From Wolfiporia cocos (Eukaryota > Basidiomycota > Agaricomycetes > Polyporales > Phaeolaceae): a DNA stretch of 64,000 nt. Below, piece after piece: positions 48,091 through 62,735 of this stretch. The position numbers were made by a program, and so were the translations under genes. The notes under the pieces are model-generated. The model was not told the origin of the DNA. It saw nothing but the letters and a program-made list of their open reading frames with translations, and did no database searches. Position 1 is the stretch's first letter. Every line of letters starts with the position of its first letter. The DNA is taken from positions 3,596,001 through 3,660,000 of the forward strand of contig JACCLO010000002.1 in the NCBI GenBank assembly GCA_029448655.1. The letters are read 5' to 3'.

Positions 48091-49386
48091 ATGTCTGACT
48101 TCGCTCCGTACTTCAATTCTGCGCCGCATACTGCGGGTTCATTCCATAGCAACCCAAACCCAAAGGCAGACGACCTTGCCTACGGGCTCGACGAGCTCGA
48201 GTACTCCAAGCAACCCTACGACTACTACTCTCTCAGCCACGGCGTGAACAGCGTCCTTGCCCCTCACCCTGATCAGTTCGATACCGAACTCGACTCTGAG
48301 CTCGCCGCATTTGGCGCGGAGTTGAGCCTCGTCGAGACTGGTAACGGCGACTTTTTCAACTTCCTCCGCTCCGACACCCCCACCTGCGGCCCCCCTTCGA
48401 CCATCACCGTCTCGTCTGAGTCGGTGTCAGGGTATGATTCTGGCTACGCCGACTCTGTATCCGGCAGATCAGAGAGCTTCTACAACTTCAGCGCCCAGTC
48501 GCCCACGCAGAACTACGCCGCAAGCAACTACTCGTTCACGCACGAACTCGACATGGACTTCAAGCGCATGGGCCTCCCCGCCTCGGGCGATGAGCAGTCG
48601 CACGGCACCAGCGCCGGCTCCTACGCAGGCATGCCCTCCTCGCCGTCCGTTCCATCAATCCGCAGCTCCCCCGGGAGCGCTGGCAGCAACATCGCTGTCC
48701 CCAGCATCGCGCAGTTCACCTCGCACAGCCACAGCCACGGGCACGCGTCCTACTCCCCTCGCGGGAGCTTCAGCGACTACGAGCCTGCCCAGCCGCAGCA
48801 GGTGCGCATCGGCAGCTCCGCGGCGTCGGACTACTATCCGCAGGCGCAGGTCGCCCAGGTGCACAAGCACTTTAGCTACCAGTCCAGCGCAGGCGTGTCC
48901 ACCGTCTCGCCCAACAACGTCACCCCTCAGCTTCCCGCTGTGCCCCCCATCCCCATTGTCGGCTCTGCGAGCATCCCGAAGAGAGAGGACATGCAAGACC
49001 CGAAGAAGAAGTATCAGTGCCCTTCGTGCCCTCGAGGTTCGTCGCGGGAGCTTTGGTGTTTTATATCCCAGCCACAGGACTGACTCCACATTTACATAGC
49101 GTTCGCTCGGGCTTACAACCTCAAGACACACATTCAGACCCATGACCCCAACCGCTCGAAGCCATACGCATGCCACCACAAGTCTTGCGGCAGATCTTTC
49201 AGTCGCAAGCACGATTTGACGCGTCATCTCGTATCTATTCATCGTGCCGAGACAATGTCCTCCGTGTCGGCGTCCAACAGAGCTATCGGCGTCGACAAGG
49301 CCTCTCGTAGCTGGTGCGACAATTGTGGCAAGGGCTGGATCGGAAAGGGCAAGGACAAGGGTTGCGACTGCGACCATGTTAAGTAG
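48091..49386 (+). CDS. C2H2 zinc-finger transcription factor
   Basis: Two exons (48091-49036 and 49100-49386) join in frame to 410 aa. The intron begins GTTCGT and interrupts the first zinc finger. Two fingers lie near residues 310-370: YQCPSCPRAFARAYNLKTHIQTH and the next, CHHKSCGRSFSRKHDLTRHLVSIH, both with complete C2H2 ligands. A C-terminal cluster (WCDNCGKGW, then GCDCDH) could bind a third metal ion. The N-terminal 300 residues are acidic, Ser/Tyr/Pro-rich and disordered, as expected of an activation region. The finger pair looks like fungal regulators such as the mushroom-development factor C2H2 of Schizophyllum, but I cannot confirm that assignment. The start ATG follows a pyrimidine-rich leader; the open frame extends further upstream only because of composition. 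Confidence 0.85.
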
Positions 49387-50161
49387 AGAGTGATCGTCAA
49401 CTATGCTTCCAGCTTCCTTGGTTTGCGTACGTTCTTCCTCATCATATCTATCTTTCCGACACTCAGGTGCCTCGTCTAGCTCGCGCAACACTCGCGTCCG
49501 TCGGGGTGGTGTTGGGTGACGCATCGGTCATGTCTCCGTTTTGTCCGATGCATGCCCGGTGCTGCAACGACGTCTTTCATGTTGTGGGATTAGATGGTGC
49601 CTGCTTACGGCTCCGGTGTGTGACCCACAATATGTTCCACGACCTCTGCCTCCTTCCAGAACGATCCATGTGCTTCTCCTGTCGAAGGTCCTCCCGTATG
49701 TCGTGTACCCGGCTAGAGTCTGTTCCACTCGTGCCCGCTTGAACCTCTTTACGTCTCTGATCTGATTCTCGAACTAGTTGGTTGATCTATATATTACTCG
49801 TAGCGTGATTGGATTGTGCCGGGTGCGATGTACCGTATGTCTCCTTGGATTAGTGTTCATCCTGTGGTAGATCTCGTCATAACTAACGTCGACATATTGA
49901 ATTGAATGTGTTAGTGAGCGCGCAGCGAGCGAACGTGACCGTTGAATAAACGGGTGGGGGGGCGATTATTGAGCGGGCGTGCATTGGCTCAAGAGTCTGG
50001 GCGATGGCGCATAGACATTCTAGCGGACCCACCGGGACCCACTACGCGCTCTGCGTCTGACGTACGGCTACCGCGAGCCTTGACTTCATCCACCTCATCC
50101 TCGCAACCACTGTTCCCCGCCGGCCATATAATGGAGCCCACCCCGTTGGCTGCCACTCACA
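49387..50161. other. Intergenic region
   Basis: 3' UTR of the C2H2 gene and promoter of the catalase gene. No other gene is seen. Confidence 0.5.
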
Positions 50162-52915
50162 ATGCACAAGGCCCTAATCCGCCCTCTCCTTTCCCCCTTG
50201 CGTCCCCGCTGTCTGCGCCTCACGCACCCAAATCCCCACTCCAACATGGCGAGCGCTGCTGTTTCTGGCGCCGCGAAGCAGGTGTTCGCGGCCACGACCG
50301 AGAACGCGAAGATTGCCGACCTGCAGGCTGATATGATCGACCCTGCGGCGAAGCCGACTAAGGGTCTGACAACCGACCACGGCGTGTACATCTCGGATAC
50401 GGATAACTGGTAAGCGTCTGTGGAACTGCTAGAGGAGGGCTTGTGCTGATGCAGACCGAAGGCTGAAGGCCCAAGACGGTGTGAATACCGGACCGTCGCT
50501 GCTCGAAGACCAGGTGGGTATATGCGCATTATTCCGATTATATAATGTTCATGAATATTCGTCACAGATTGCCCGCGAGAAGATCACTCGCTTCGACCAT
50601 GAACGCATCCCAGAGGTATGACAATATTCTCACGGCAAAGGGTTCGTCGCTAACACTGTCTCAGCGCGTTGTACACGCGCGCGGTGCAGGTGCCCATGGT
50701 TACTTCAAGGTGTATAGTGACGCTGCGGCCAAATATACCTATGCACCAGTCCTCACCGACCCGTCACGGACGACACCCGTGTTCGTGCGCTTCAGCACGG
50801 TACAGGGCTCCCGGGGCAGCGCGGTATGTGTCGCCCGATCGCAATGCAAGCCACGCTTGCTCACGATTGTCCTAGGACACTGTCCGAGACGTCCGAGGCT
50901 TTGCCGTCAAGTTCTACACGCAAGAGGGCAACTGGGACATCGTGGGTAACAACATCCCGGTGTTCTTCATCCAAGATGCCATCAAGTTCCCCGACTTCGT
51001 GCATGCCGTCAAGCCTGAGCCGCACAACGAAGTCCCCCAGGGCCAGTCCGCACACAACAACTTCTGGGACTTTGTCGGTCTGCAGCCGGAATGTACGTTG
51101 ATCGCTTCTGTTAGTAAATGGATTTCGCTGACTATATGCGCGCATATAGCTGCACATATGGTGATGTGGGCGATGTCTGACCGCGCCATCCCCCGGTCGT
51201 ACCGCATGATGCAAGGCTTCGGTGTGAACACGTACACGCTCTTGAACTCGAGGGGCGAGCGCTTCTTTGTCAAGTTCCACTGGCTGCCCGAGCTCGGCGT
51301 CCACAGCTTGGTGTGGGACGAAGCACTCAAGATCGCCGGACAAGATCCAGGTACGCGATGCTTCCCGCGCTCGCTTGCACATCCGCTCACACCTCTCGAC
51401 AGACTTCCACAGGAAGGACTTGCAGGAAGCCATCGAGAACGGCGCCTGTCCGAAGTGGAAGCTGGCGATCCAGACGATCCCCGAGGCGAACGAGCACGAC
51501 TTCGACTTCGACATCCTCGACGCGACCAAGGTGTGGCCGGAGGAGCTCGTCCCGCTCGAGGTCGTCGGCGAGATGACACTCAACCGCACCGTTGACGAGT
51601 ACTTCCCCGAGACGGAGCAGGTTGCATTCTGCACCGCGCACGTCGTGCCCGGCGTCGGCTTCAGCGACGACCCTCTCCTGCAGGGCCGCAACTTCTCGTA
51701 CTTCGACACGCAGATCTCCCGTCTCGGCGTGAACTGGCAAGAGCTCCCGATCAACCGCCCGGTGTGTCCTGTCCTGAACCACAACCGTGACGGTGCCATG
51801 CGCCATAAGATCACGAAGGGAACTATCAACTACTGGCCGAACCGCAAGGAAGTTGGCCCACCCGTGCCAACGAAAGATGGCGGATACGCTGAGTGGGTGT
51901 GCTGCCATAGATTAATACTTTCCTTGTGCCTCATACATCTCGTCCAACAGATTCATGCAGAAGATCAACGCGATCAAGCAGCGCGTGCGTACGCCCAAGT
52001 TCCAGGAGCACTATAACCAGGCGCAGCTGTTCTACAACTCGCTCACAGACTACGAGAAGGCACATGTCGTCAACGCGTTTTCATTCGAGCTTTCGCACTG
52101 TGATGACCCTGTCGTTTATGAGACTTACTCGAAGTTGCTTAACAACATCGACTTCGATCTCGCCAAGCAGGTCGCCATCAATGTCGGCGGTGTCGTTCCC
52201 GAGAAACCCGCGCGCCAGAACCACGGCCAGGCTACCCAGACGCTCTCGCAGCTCTACTACGCTCCGAAGGAGCCCACCATTGCGTCGCGTCGCATCGCCA
52301 TCTTGCTTGCTGATGGGTTCAACCTGAAGGAAGTTCTCGCGCTCCGTGCGGCGCTCAAGGCTGGAGGAGCGACGTCATGGGTCATCGGTCCGCGTCGCGG
52401 CAAGGTATACCCCGCCGGCGAGCAGGTCGGCTCTGGAGAAGGCATCACAGCGGACCACCACTACGAGGGCCAGCGCAGCACGCTCTTCGACGCGTTCATC
52501 ATCCCAAGCGGCGCGAAGCACGCGCAGGCGCTGGCGCAGAACGGGCGCACGGTCCACTGGGTCCGCGAAGCGTTCGGACACTGCAAGGCCATCGGTGCGA
52601 TCGGCGAGGGTGCGTCTGTCTTCCGCGTCGCGGATGCATGGTCGCTGATGTCAATGTTCTCTAGGTGTCGCGTTCCTTCGCGAGGCTGTACAGCTCCCAG
52701 GTGTTTCGTTCGCCGCTGACCTTAACCGTGACAGCGTGACTACCTCGTACGGCGTGGTTACCACGGGCAGGTACGACGCGGGCACCGCTGCCGCCGACAC
52801 TCTCAAGATCGCCCAGGGCGAGAAGGGCTTCGTGTCGAATTTCGCATACGAAGTCAGCAAGCACCGTGCTTTCGAGCGAGAGCTCGATGGCCTGACGTCG
52901 AAGGTTGCATACTGA
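50162..52915 (+). CDS. Large-subunit catalase (clade 2) with DJ-1/PfpI-like C-terminal domain
   Basis: A heme enzyme that converts hydrogen peroxide to water and oxygen. Nine exons (50162-50409, 50462-50513, 50568-50615, 50665-50823, 50876-51092, 51150-51350, 51403-51892, 51951-52609, 52665-52915) join in frame to 774 aa, the usual length for large-subunit catalases. The catalytic region [20 protein letters not shown] carries the distal His, [15 protein letters not shown] and the conserved Asn region [11 protein letters not shown] follow, and the proximal heme ligand lies in the [15 protein letters not shown] region (actual heme-Tyr block FSYFDTQ). The C-terminal 190 residues form the flavodoxin-like domain ([11 protein letters not shown], then [14 protein letters not shown]) found only in this clade. 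The first ATG (50162) gives an Arg-rich, acid-free N-terminus that could be a targeting signal. An in-frame ATG at 50246 also has a good context. Confidence 0.93.
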
Positions 52916-53586
52916 ATGAGCAGTCTGGAAGGAAATAGCGGAGGCGGCACAATGGTCCACATACGCGTCGCTAATGTAAGATCGTAACATGTAAAAGTAG
53001 ATTGTACGACACGCGATGGACATCAATGTATCTACTAAAATGTACCATGACATTTATGCTCAACGATTTTATGTGACAGTTGCGCTTCGAAAATTGAGAG
53101 GCGGTATTTCCGCATGTATCCATGGAACATGGATGCACTTCAATGCACAATACTCGCCGATACTACGGATCCGGATCCGCTGCCCCTAAACGTTTTAACA
53201 CTGAGTCCTGCACAGCCGCCGCAAAGATCTGCTATAGATGTCGAAAGAGAGAAAATGGCAGTTGAAATCAAAAAACCACAGCACCCAGGATTCCCGCGTG
53301 GTCCCCCACCGTGGTACTAAGTGGGCGGCACTCTGCTTAACTGCGCAGATCGGACGGGATGCGGTGTTTTCAGAGTCCTATGGCCGTGGATACCTGATAT
53401 TCATCCCATTCGCCTATGGGCACACTAATAAATGATATTGTACCTGCTTGATGTCGGCACTGAACCGCCCTCGCAAGCTCTGAGCTCAAGCCAGCGCAAA
53501 ACAGCGCGGCAGCCACTAGTGAATGTGTAATAAGCTCAAACTTGAATTGCGTGAGCTTCGAAGGTGATAAAAATTTGCAAAACATT
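52916..53586. other. Intergenic region
   Basis: Catalase 3' UTR followed by sequence with no gene, up to the tRNA-Lys. Confidence 0.55.
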
Positions 53587-53669
53587 AGCCCACCGCGAGG
53601 GTCGAACTCGCAGCCTTCAGATGCCCGCTCCTAAGAGTCTGACGCTCTATCCGATTGAGCTAGGCGGGC
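53587..53669 (-). tRNA. tRNA-Lys(CTT) with 9-nt intron, second copy
   Basis: The reverse complement matches the gene at 44555-44637 at every position, including the intron GGAGCGGGC after the anticodon CTT and the TAATGTTTT trailer. Upstream flanks differ, so the duplicated unit seems to be just the gene plus trailer. Confidence 0.93.
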
Positions 53670-53798
53670 GTTATGTTCTTCCGCTTAAGATACCATATAT
53701 CCCCTCACGGCGGAAGGTTCTCAAAGTCCAAATTCTACTCGTATGGTAGAATACAAGAGCAAAAGCGATATGCAGTGACGATAACATGCGCAAGACCA

Positions 53799-56679
<2,881 letters not shown>

Positions 56680-57060
56680 TTTCGCTAAACAGTAAGCAGG
56701 ATGGAACGGAGTGGCGGCTGAGATGGGCCTTTGGAAAACGCGCCCCAAGACGCGGGAGTTCGACGCGCCGCATATTTGACTTCAGGGCAGGTCGAGTCGC
56801 GTCTCAAAATGCTCGCATAGTACAGCATTATGTGTACATTATAAGTCACCTATATACTGTGTCCCGTTTAGCTCAGTTGGTAGAGCGCGTCACTAGTAAT
56901 GACGAGGTCAGTCGTTCGAGTCGGCTAATGGGAATTACTTTTTCCCCGGGTCCTGCATAGTAGACGCCCATGTAAGTAGACGCGTCCAACTTCCAAGGAC
57001 GTACAGCTTTCTGCGTACAGCTCTCAGAACACTCGCTCATCGCCCGTCTATCCCCCCACA
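56680..57060. promoter_or_regulatory. Divergent MCM5/CSN6 intergenic region with tRNA gene
   Basis: 381 bp between the start codons of MCM5 (-) and CSN6 (+). It must hold both RNA polymerase II promoters and also contains a polymerase III gene (tRNA-Thr at 56862-56934). Confidence 0.6.
56862..56934 (+). tRNA. tRNA-Thr(AGT)
   Basis: 73 nt without an intron. The acceptor stem TCCCGTT pairs with AATGGGA, the anticodon arm is CGTCA-CTAGTAA-TGACG with anticodon AGT, and the T arm carries TTCGAGT. The discriminator is A. A TTTTT run at about 56939 is the terminator. An anticodon starting with A would be edited to inosine to read ACU/ACC/ACA. Confidence 0.93.
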
Positions 57061-58543
57061 ATGTCCTTGATGGATACAGACGACCTCCCAGTGGTTCTCC
57101 CTTCAACCACCAACTCTGGGCTCTCAATAGCACTGTGCGCCACTTTCTCGATCTACGGCAGGGAAGTGATTAAGTCTTGTGTCTAGGCACCCGCTACCAA
57201 TCCTCAACATTTCTGAACATCTGACGCGTCGCAAGCTTCAAACCAAATCTCAGCTCCCATTCGGTCCGTCTGCAAAGCCACAGACCGGTCGATCTGCTAA
57301 TTCAAAGCATTTGTAGTGCTCGGCGCGCTGCTTGGGACTCAAAATGGTCGCGAGGTGGAGATCGTGAACACATTTGAGCTAGCAGTTGGGGAGGATGGTG
57401 CTACGGTCGACCAGGCGTTCTTGATCGACCGTAAAGAGCAGTGTGCGTTCACAATATTTCTACTCTTTGTCCATATATCTCTGATTGGTAAGATCAGACA
57501 AGCAGGTCTTCCCCTCGCTCGAGTTTATCGGCTGGTACACAGTCGCTCAGAGACCAACTGCGCAGCATATTGCTTTGCACGAACAAGTACGTTACTCTTC
57601 CCTTTGAACACTTCTGATTTCTAACAGTTCATCTGCGGTGATACTAGTTCGTCTCCTACAGCTCAACGCCACTCCTCCTTATCCTCCAACCCTCAACTGT
57701 CTTCGCCGCGCCATCGACTATCTCAGCCCAAACGCTTCCTTTTAAGGCGTATGAGCCAACAATTGAGATTCGCGATCGCAAAACACGATCTGCGTTCATC
57801 GAGGCGCCGTACTCGGTCGAAACGGGTGAGGCGGAGCGTATCGCGGTTGATTGGACAGCAAAGGGTGGTGAAGGAGATAACAGTTGTAAGTACTACGCAC
57901 TCCGGAGATTAGCGATCCGCTGAGAAGTCGCGTCGCGACCAGTGGAGTCACAGCTGCATTCACAGCGTGCCGCGGTGAAGATGCTACATGATCGGATTGT
58001 TTTGCTTGTGAAGTACCTGACAGAAGTACTGGCAGGTCGGTGCGAGTTTAAGTAGCGATGAGTGTACTATCTCACATCCAGTTTAGGCCAAGCGGTCAAA
58101 GACCACGCTACCTTACGCTCGCTATCCGCCCTCGTTGCTTCGCTACCCGCGAGCGAGCATCAAGGCTTCCGAGAGGAGTTCGAGACTGTACGTTTTCTCT
58201 TGTGTCCGTTCGTCTCGGAGCCTCATGATGTGCCTATGTTGTAGGAATACGAGGATGTGCAGCTGACAGCGTACCTTGCCGCACTCACAAAGTCGACCAG
58301 CCTGCTCAACGATGTACGCAGAGATGATATTGCTACTGTTACGCCGCAGTATGTCTAACCCCGATGACATAACAGCTCGTGGACAAGCACATTATCTTGA
58401 CCGCAACGCGCGAGGAGCGAGGCACCGGCGGTCCGCGGCGGCGAGGCATGGGTTTCGGTATGGGGCCGAGCTTCGGGATGATGGGCATTGGGCCTGTTGG
58501 CATGGGCATGGGCAGGCATGGAGACTGGGACCGTTTCCACTGA
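57061..58543 (+). CDS. CSN6: COP9 signalosome subunit 6
   Basis: An MPN-domain scaffold subunit of the COP9 signalosome, which removes NEDD8 from cullins and so controls SCF-type ubiquitin ligases. Nine exons (57061-57134, 57187-57263, 57317-57442, 57498-57586, 57648-57885, 57943-58035, 58087-58187, 58245-58313, 58376-58543) join exactly to 344 aa. Conserved blocks are LHPLPILNISEHLTRRK, GALLGTQNGREVEIVNTFEL, FIGWYTVAQRP, the EAERIAVD segment, and AAVKMLHDRIVLLVKYL. The JAMM metal ligands are absent, as expected for CSN6, which is catalytically inert. The second intron has a GTCCGT donor. The last 45 residues are Gly/Met-rich (GMGFGMGP repeats), not a usual feature of the family. Through cullins it would act on any SCF complexes formed by the F-box proteins of this window. 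Confidence 0.92.
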
Positions 58544-58896
58544 TCTGTGCGGTCGATGTCCTCCCTCTCTCTGCCACCTGGACACGGAACTTGCGCCTCG
58601 TGGCTACTTGCAAGCTCAGTCGTTTTCGAGATGTATCATAACTGTCTCTGGCTGTTGTATCAGTGTTGCGTCGCTCGTTGTACTCACATCTGTTCGATGC
58701 CACCTTATTCGTGCACGAAACATGAGAACGAGAATATTGGCATTATTAGTGCATTACGAGCAACAGGTCCATCAAAGAGCGCCGCACGTTCGAGCCGAGC
58801 CGAAGAAGAGAAGATACCCGGACCAGCACCATATGCATACCCTCAGAGGAACCATCTAGGGACAGAAATCATGCATGATAGACGGGATAGTGGCGC
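58544..58896. other. Convergent 3' region
   Basis: 353 bp between the stops of CSN6 (+) and Sac1 (-), presumably both 3' UTRs. I see nothing else. Confidence 0.6.
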
Positions 58897-61651
58897 TCAG
58901 TCCACCCTCTCCTTAGTCCCCATCTCCACCGCGTCCAGCTTGCTCTTCGTCCTCCGGTGCATCTCCGCTAGCTTCCTACCTTGCGTGCCAAGCTTCTCTA
59001 GAGCAGGCAACGGTATGCTGAAGCCCATCCCACTACGTGCGGAGCGGAAGCCGGGACCGTTGTAGTATATTACGTGGGTTAAAGGCACGAGTTTCGGCCA
59101 GCTCACGTATTCAATGCCGTACGCGAACGCGAATACGAGCGAGAGAGCGAGGAGCACAAACCAGATGAGGAAGTAATACACAAGGGAGTAGTCTACGGGT
59201 ACACATGAGACTAGTTAGCGCGAACGGTGGGGTGTGAACGCACCGGATGTACGCGGGAGGGTGAGCCCAGCGAGGATCATGAATAGAGAGAAGGAGAGCG
59301 CGTAGGGTACCTGTGCAAGATGTAGCACAAAGTGCCGGCAGAGTGTAATCCACTTACGGCACGGATAATCAGTGGCCTGCTGTCCCTGATCAGCGACACG
59401 GGCACATAGCCTCTCCGCGGCACGTAACTTCCAGTGATCAAATCGAACGCATCCTGCGCAGCATGGAGCACCGTCAGTTGTCCTATCAATCTTCACTGTA
59501 TGGAGAAGCAACGGCGAACCTGCCGGGCGCCGTCGAAGAAGTTGTTCTTCAGGTACCGCATTACGGAGTTCCATCCGTCTTCGAGCAACCCTTTGCGCGT
59601 GCGCTCGCCGGTGCGCGTAAAGTCCGTCTTCAGTGCACCAGTCCCGCTATACGCAATTGATATTTGATTCGCGTGATCCGTCCACACTGGTTTATTCATT
59701 CGTCAGCCGCACACCCCAAAAACCGGGGTCGGAGAAAACAGAGTAATGCTTACTCTCTCGGAAGTCTTGCATGAACTGCGCGTAGTTGTTAATGGTGTCG
59801 GTCTCATGCAATAGCCCGAGCGCACGCAGCTGCTGATTGAGCATCCACTTCGCGATTGCGGACTGCGCGACGTTTGTCCGGTCGAGGTTGTCCATACAGT
59901 TTGTCCGCACGGTTCCTGTTTGCAATCGTACCGGCTCCGGTTTTGCTGAGTCTAGGTGGAAGTAGCTATATGGACGGTGAGCCCGCCTATGGCTCGCATG
60001 AAACTTGCAATTCTCACCCGTAACGCGTCAGATCCTCCTCCAATTTTGAGAGCAGGACGTCGATGCGGTCCCATCGCATGTGCTTGCACTCGTTGTGGAA
60101 GTCGAAGTATTCGTATCGGACGTTCGGCATGTTCACCTATACCATCCCAGGAAGTTACAGTCAAGTTGACCGTGTCCTCCGCCGTGCTCACCTGGGCGAC
60201 GTACTTCTCATATGCCTCTTTCACCGGCTGCTCATGCCCCTTCTGGTTCACAAGATTAACAAGGCTCTGCTCGCCGTATATCGACGCGTTCTCCTTGAAG
60301 TGCCTGCGCATTGCGTCTGTCTGTATGCGTTGGTATCATTGCAGTCTTGTTCAATGAACCTTCCATCATAGCAATAGAACATACTCACCACATTATCGGC
60401 CAAGTCCATGATCTGCACATCGGGCTTGTACCGCAGAGTGTTGATCTCCGCCCAATATACGGGTACGCTCCCGCGGATCTGCACAAAGCTGAGCTGCACG
60501 CTTGTGTCATCCGGTCCGACGAGCAGGATTTGCTCCGTCTCGTTGAAGTTCGCGACATGCCCGTGCTCGTCGATCCCGCGCCGGAAGTAGCGCGTGCCAG
60601 CACGATACCGCGAACGGCGACTGATGAGACAAAGGCGCAAGTGATGTCCGTTGATGCGCTCAGCACGGATATCGAATGCTATTGAACGAGAACACGGAGT
60701 TGAATAGATATCAGTGACACGAATGACAATACGTACTTCCGTAGATCACGGGCAGGATGTAAGGACTGAGCTTTCATAACGGGTTAGACGCGACATAAGC
60801 AGAAGTAGCGGAGGTAGCGCACATTCTGATCTGGGTTGCCTGTCGTCACGTCAATAAGTCTTGTCTGGAGAAACCTACCCAGAGCATGAGCAGGGCACAC
60901 CCCTCAAAAAAAGTGCTATCATGCGCACTTATTCCAGAAAAATCTGTCGTCCGCCTTGCATATAGTCAGTATGTGATACGGTGTAAGCTGACAGCACCCA
61001 CAATCTCCCACACGGGCTTGTCCCCATCCTCTTTAAGCGACGTCCACTGTGCCTGCAGTCTGCGCGTCAAGTCCCATGCGTAGCTGAAGAAAAACGTGCC
61101 GCCGGCCAGATGAGAGCGGACCAGCGCCAGCAGATGTGCCTCAACAGGGTGCGGAGGAGCGGCGACCTGTATATCGGGGTTTAAAGGGAGGATGTCATAG
61201 TCGGTGGCACGGTAGACATTCTGGCCCATTAGTCGGCCGCGCAGCTCGCGGCCTGTTACAATAATTATGTACTCCGCTACATCATGTGAGGTAAATCTAG
61301 GAGCAGCAAGAACGTGGGCAACGTACAAAGCGTGAGCGATATGATACCGAAAATGCCGTAGATCGTCTTGCCAGAGCGTTCCGCGGTCACGGGCAGCGGC
61401 GCGTTCGGGGCTGCAAGCGCGTCGCGCAGAGTGAGACTATCAAGTATCATGTACTAGCAACATACCATTGAGCACGATGTCACCGGAGTTGCGGTAGATG
61501 GTGAGCGAACGCGCCCCGACGGGCTCGGCGGGCACGAACGTGTACGTCTCGTTGCCGTTCGTATATCTACATTCGCTTTGATGTCAGCACGCAGCAAGCA
61601 CAGCAGATTATCATACACGCACAAGTTCAGACGTTGGTGGAGTGGCTTCAT
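58897..61651 (-). CDS. SAC1: Phosphoinositide phosphatase Sac1
   Basis: An integral ER/Golgi lipid phosphatase that dephosphorylates PI4P and thereby sets the PI4P gradient and secretory traffic. Many exons on the minus strand join in frame. The short first exon (61651-61621, [10 protein letters not shown]) is followed by [21 protein letters not shown]. Conserved SAC blocks include [39 protein letters not shown], the WAEI region with [13 protein letters not shown], and the catalytic P-loop [12 protein letters not shown] (CX5RT) near 59870-59910. The third P-loop residue is Asn where most family members have Cys (MDCLDRTN). Two C-terminal transmembrane segments follow ([12 protein letters not shown] and [21 protein letters not shown]), then a lysine-containing cytosolic tail. 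Only 150 bp separate its start from the U2 A' gene. Confidence 0.92.
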
Positions 61652-61801
61652 GGCGGTGAGGATGCAAGGTAAGGACTGCGGGGGTGGCGGATGGCGCGTG
61701 TACGCCGGCGCGTCAAGATCGCGCGTCTCTTGCTGCCGGCGCGTGCAGCGGGGCGGCAGGCGCCCGCTGTGTTCGCCCGCCCGCCACAAGCAGCCACCGC
61801 C
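61652..61801. promoter_or_regulatory. Compact bidirectional promoter, SAC1/U2 A'
   Basis: The two start codons are 150 bp apart on opposite strands, so both promoters and leaders overlap here. It is GC-rich with no TATA box, in line with a constitutive promoter pair. Confidence 0.65.
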
Positions 61802-62735
61802 ATGAAGCTCACCCCCGAGCTCATCCAGTCCGTGCCCTCCTCCCTCAATCCCATCAAGGAGCGTCAGCTCGACCTCCGAGGTGCGTATCTCATCTCGAGA
61901 ATATCTATACGTGGACAAGGTGAACCTGTGCACAGGGTATAAAATCCCCGCCATCGAAAATCTCGGTATCACAAAGGTGCGCACCTGTTGTCCTCCCAGT
62001 TCACATTCAGTGCGTCTGACATGTCTGGATGCGTGCGCACACGCAGGACCAACATGATGCCATCGATCTCACGGACAACTCCCTAGCCGTGCTTGGCAAC
62101 ATCCCTCTCATGCGCCGCCTCCGCACACTCCTGCTCGCAAACAACCGCATCACGTCCATTTCGCCCTCGCTCCATCTCTCCGTGCCCAACCTCGCCACCC
62201 TCGTTCTCACGAACAACAACATCGCCGAGCTCGGCGACCTCGAGCCGCTGAAGGACATCCACAGCCTGCAGTACCTCTCGCTCCTCGGCAACCCGGTACG
62301 CGAGAAGAAGTGGTACCGCGAGTGGCTCACGCATCGCCTTCCAAACCTGCGCGTGCTAGACTTCCAGCGGATTCGGGATAAGGTGCGTCAGCCTCTCACT
62401 GTGACCGCGAGCGGAACGAATGACGCATTATGGATACGTGGACACAGGAGCGACAAGCGGCGAAAACACTGTTCCTCACGGCCGACGGGCTCCCCACGCA
62501 GCTCGCGACGACTCTGTCGACGACCGTGACGACGCACTCCTCAAAGCCGCCCGTTCTCTCTGACGAGCCGAAGCTCGCGCCGGCGGCCGGCAAGGCGGGG
62601 CGGCTCATGTCGAAGGAGGAGGCGCAGCGCGTGCGGGAGGCGATTGCGCGCGCAACGTCCATAGAAGAGATCCGCAGGCTGGAGCGGAGTCTCAAGGAGG
62701 GATTCCTACCGGACATGCAGTCGGTCGGCGCGTGA
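61802..62735 (+). CDS. LEA1: U2 snRNP component A' (Lea1-type)
   Basis: A leucine-rich-repeat protein that binds the U2B'' protein and stem-loop IV of U2 snRNA, part of the spliceosome's branch-point machinery. Four exons (61802-61880, 61936-61976, 62047-62382, 62448-62735) join in frame to 247 aa. The family blocks are MKLTPELIQS, RQLDLRGYKIPAIENLG, QHDAIDLTDN, LRTLLLANNRI, LATLVLTNNNIAELGDL and YLSLLGNPV, followed by the cap motif VLDFQRIRDKERQ. The C-terminus contains the conserved helical tail (EEAQRVREAIARATSIEEI, then RLERSLKEG). Length and order match human SNRPA1 and yeast Lea1. The start ATG is the first in the transcript-side frame. Confidence 0.94.
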
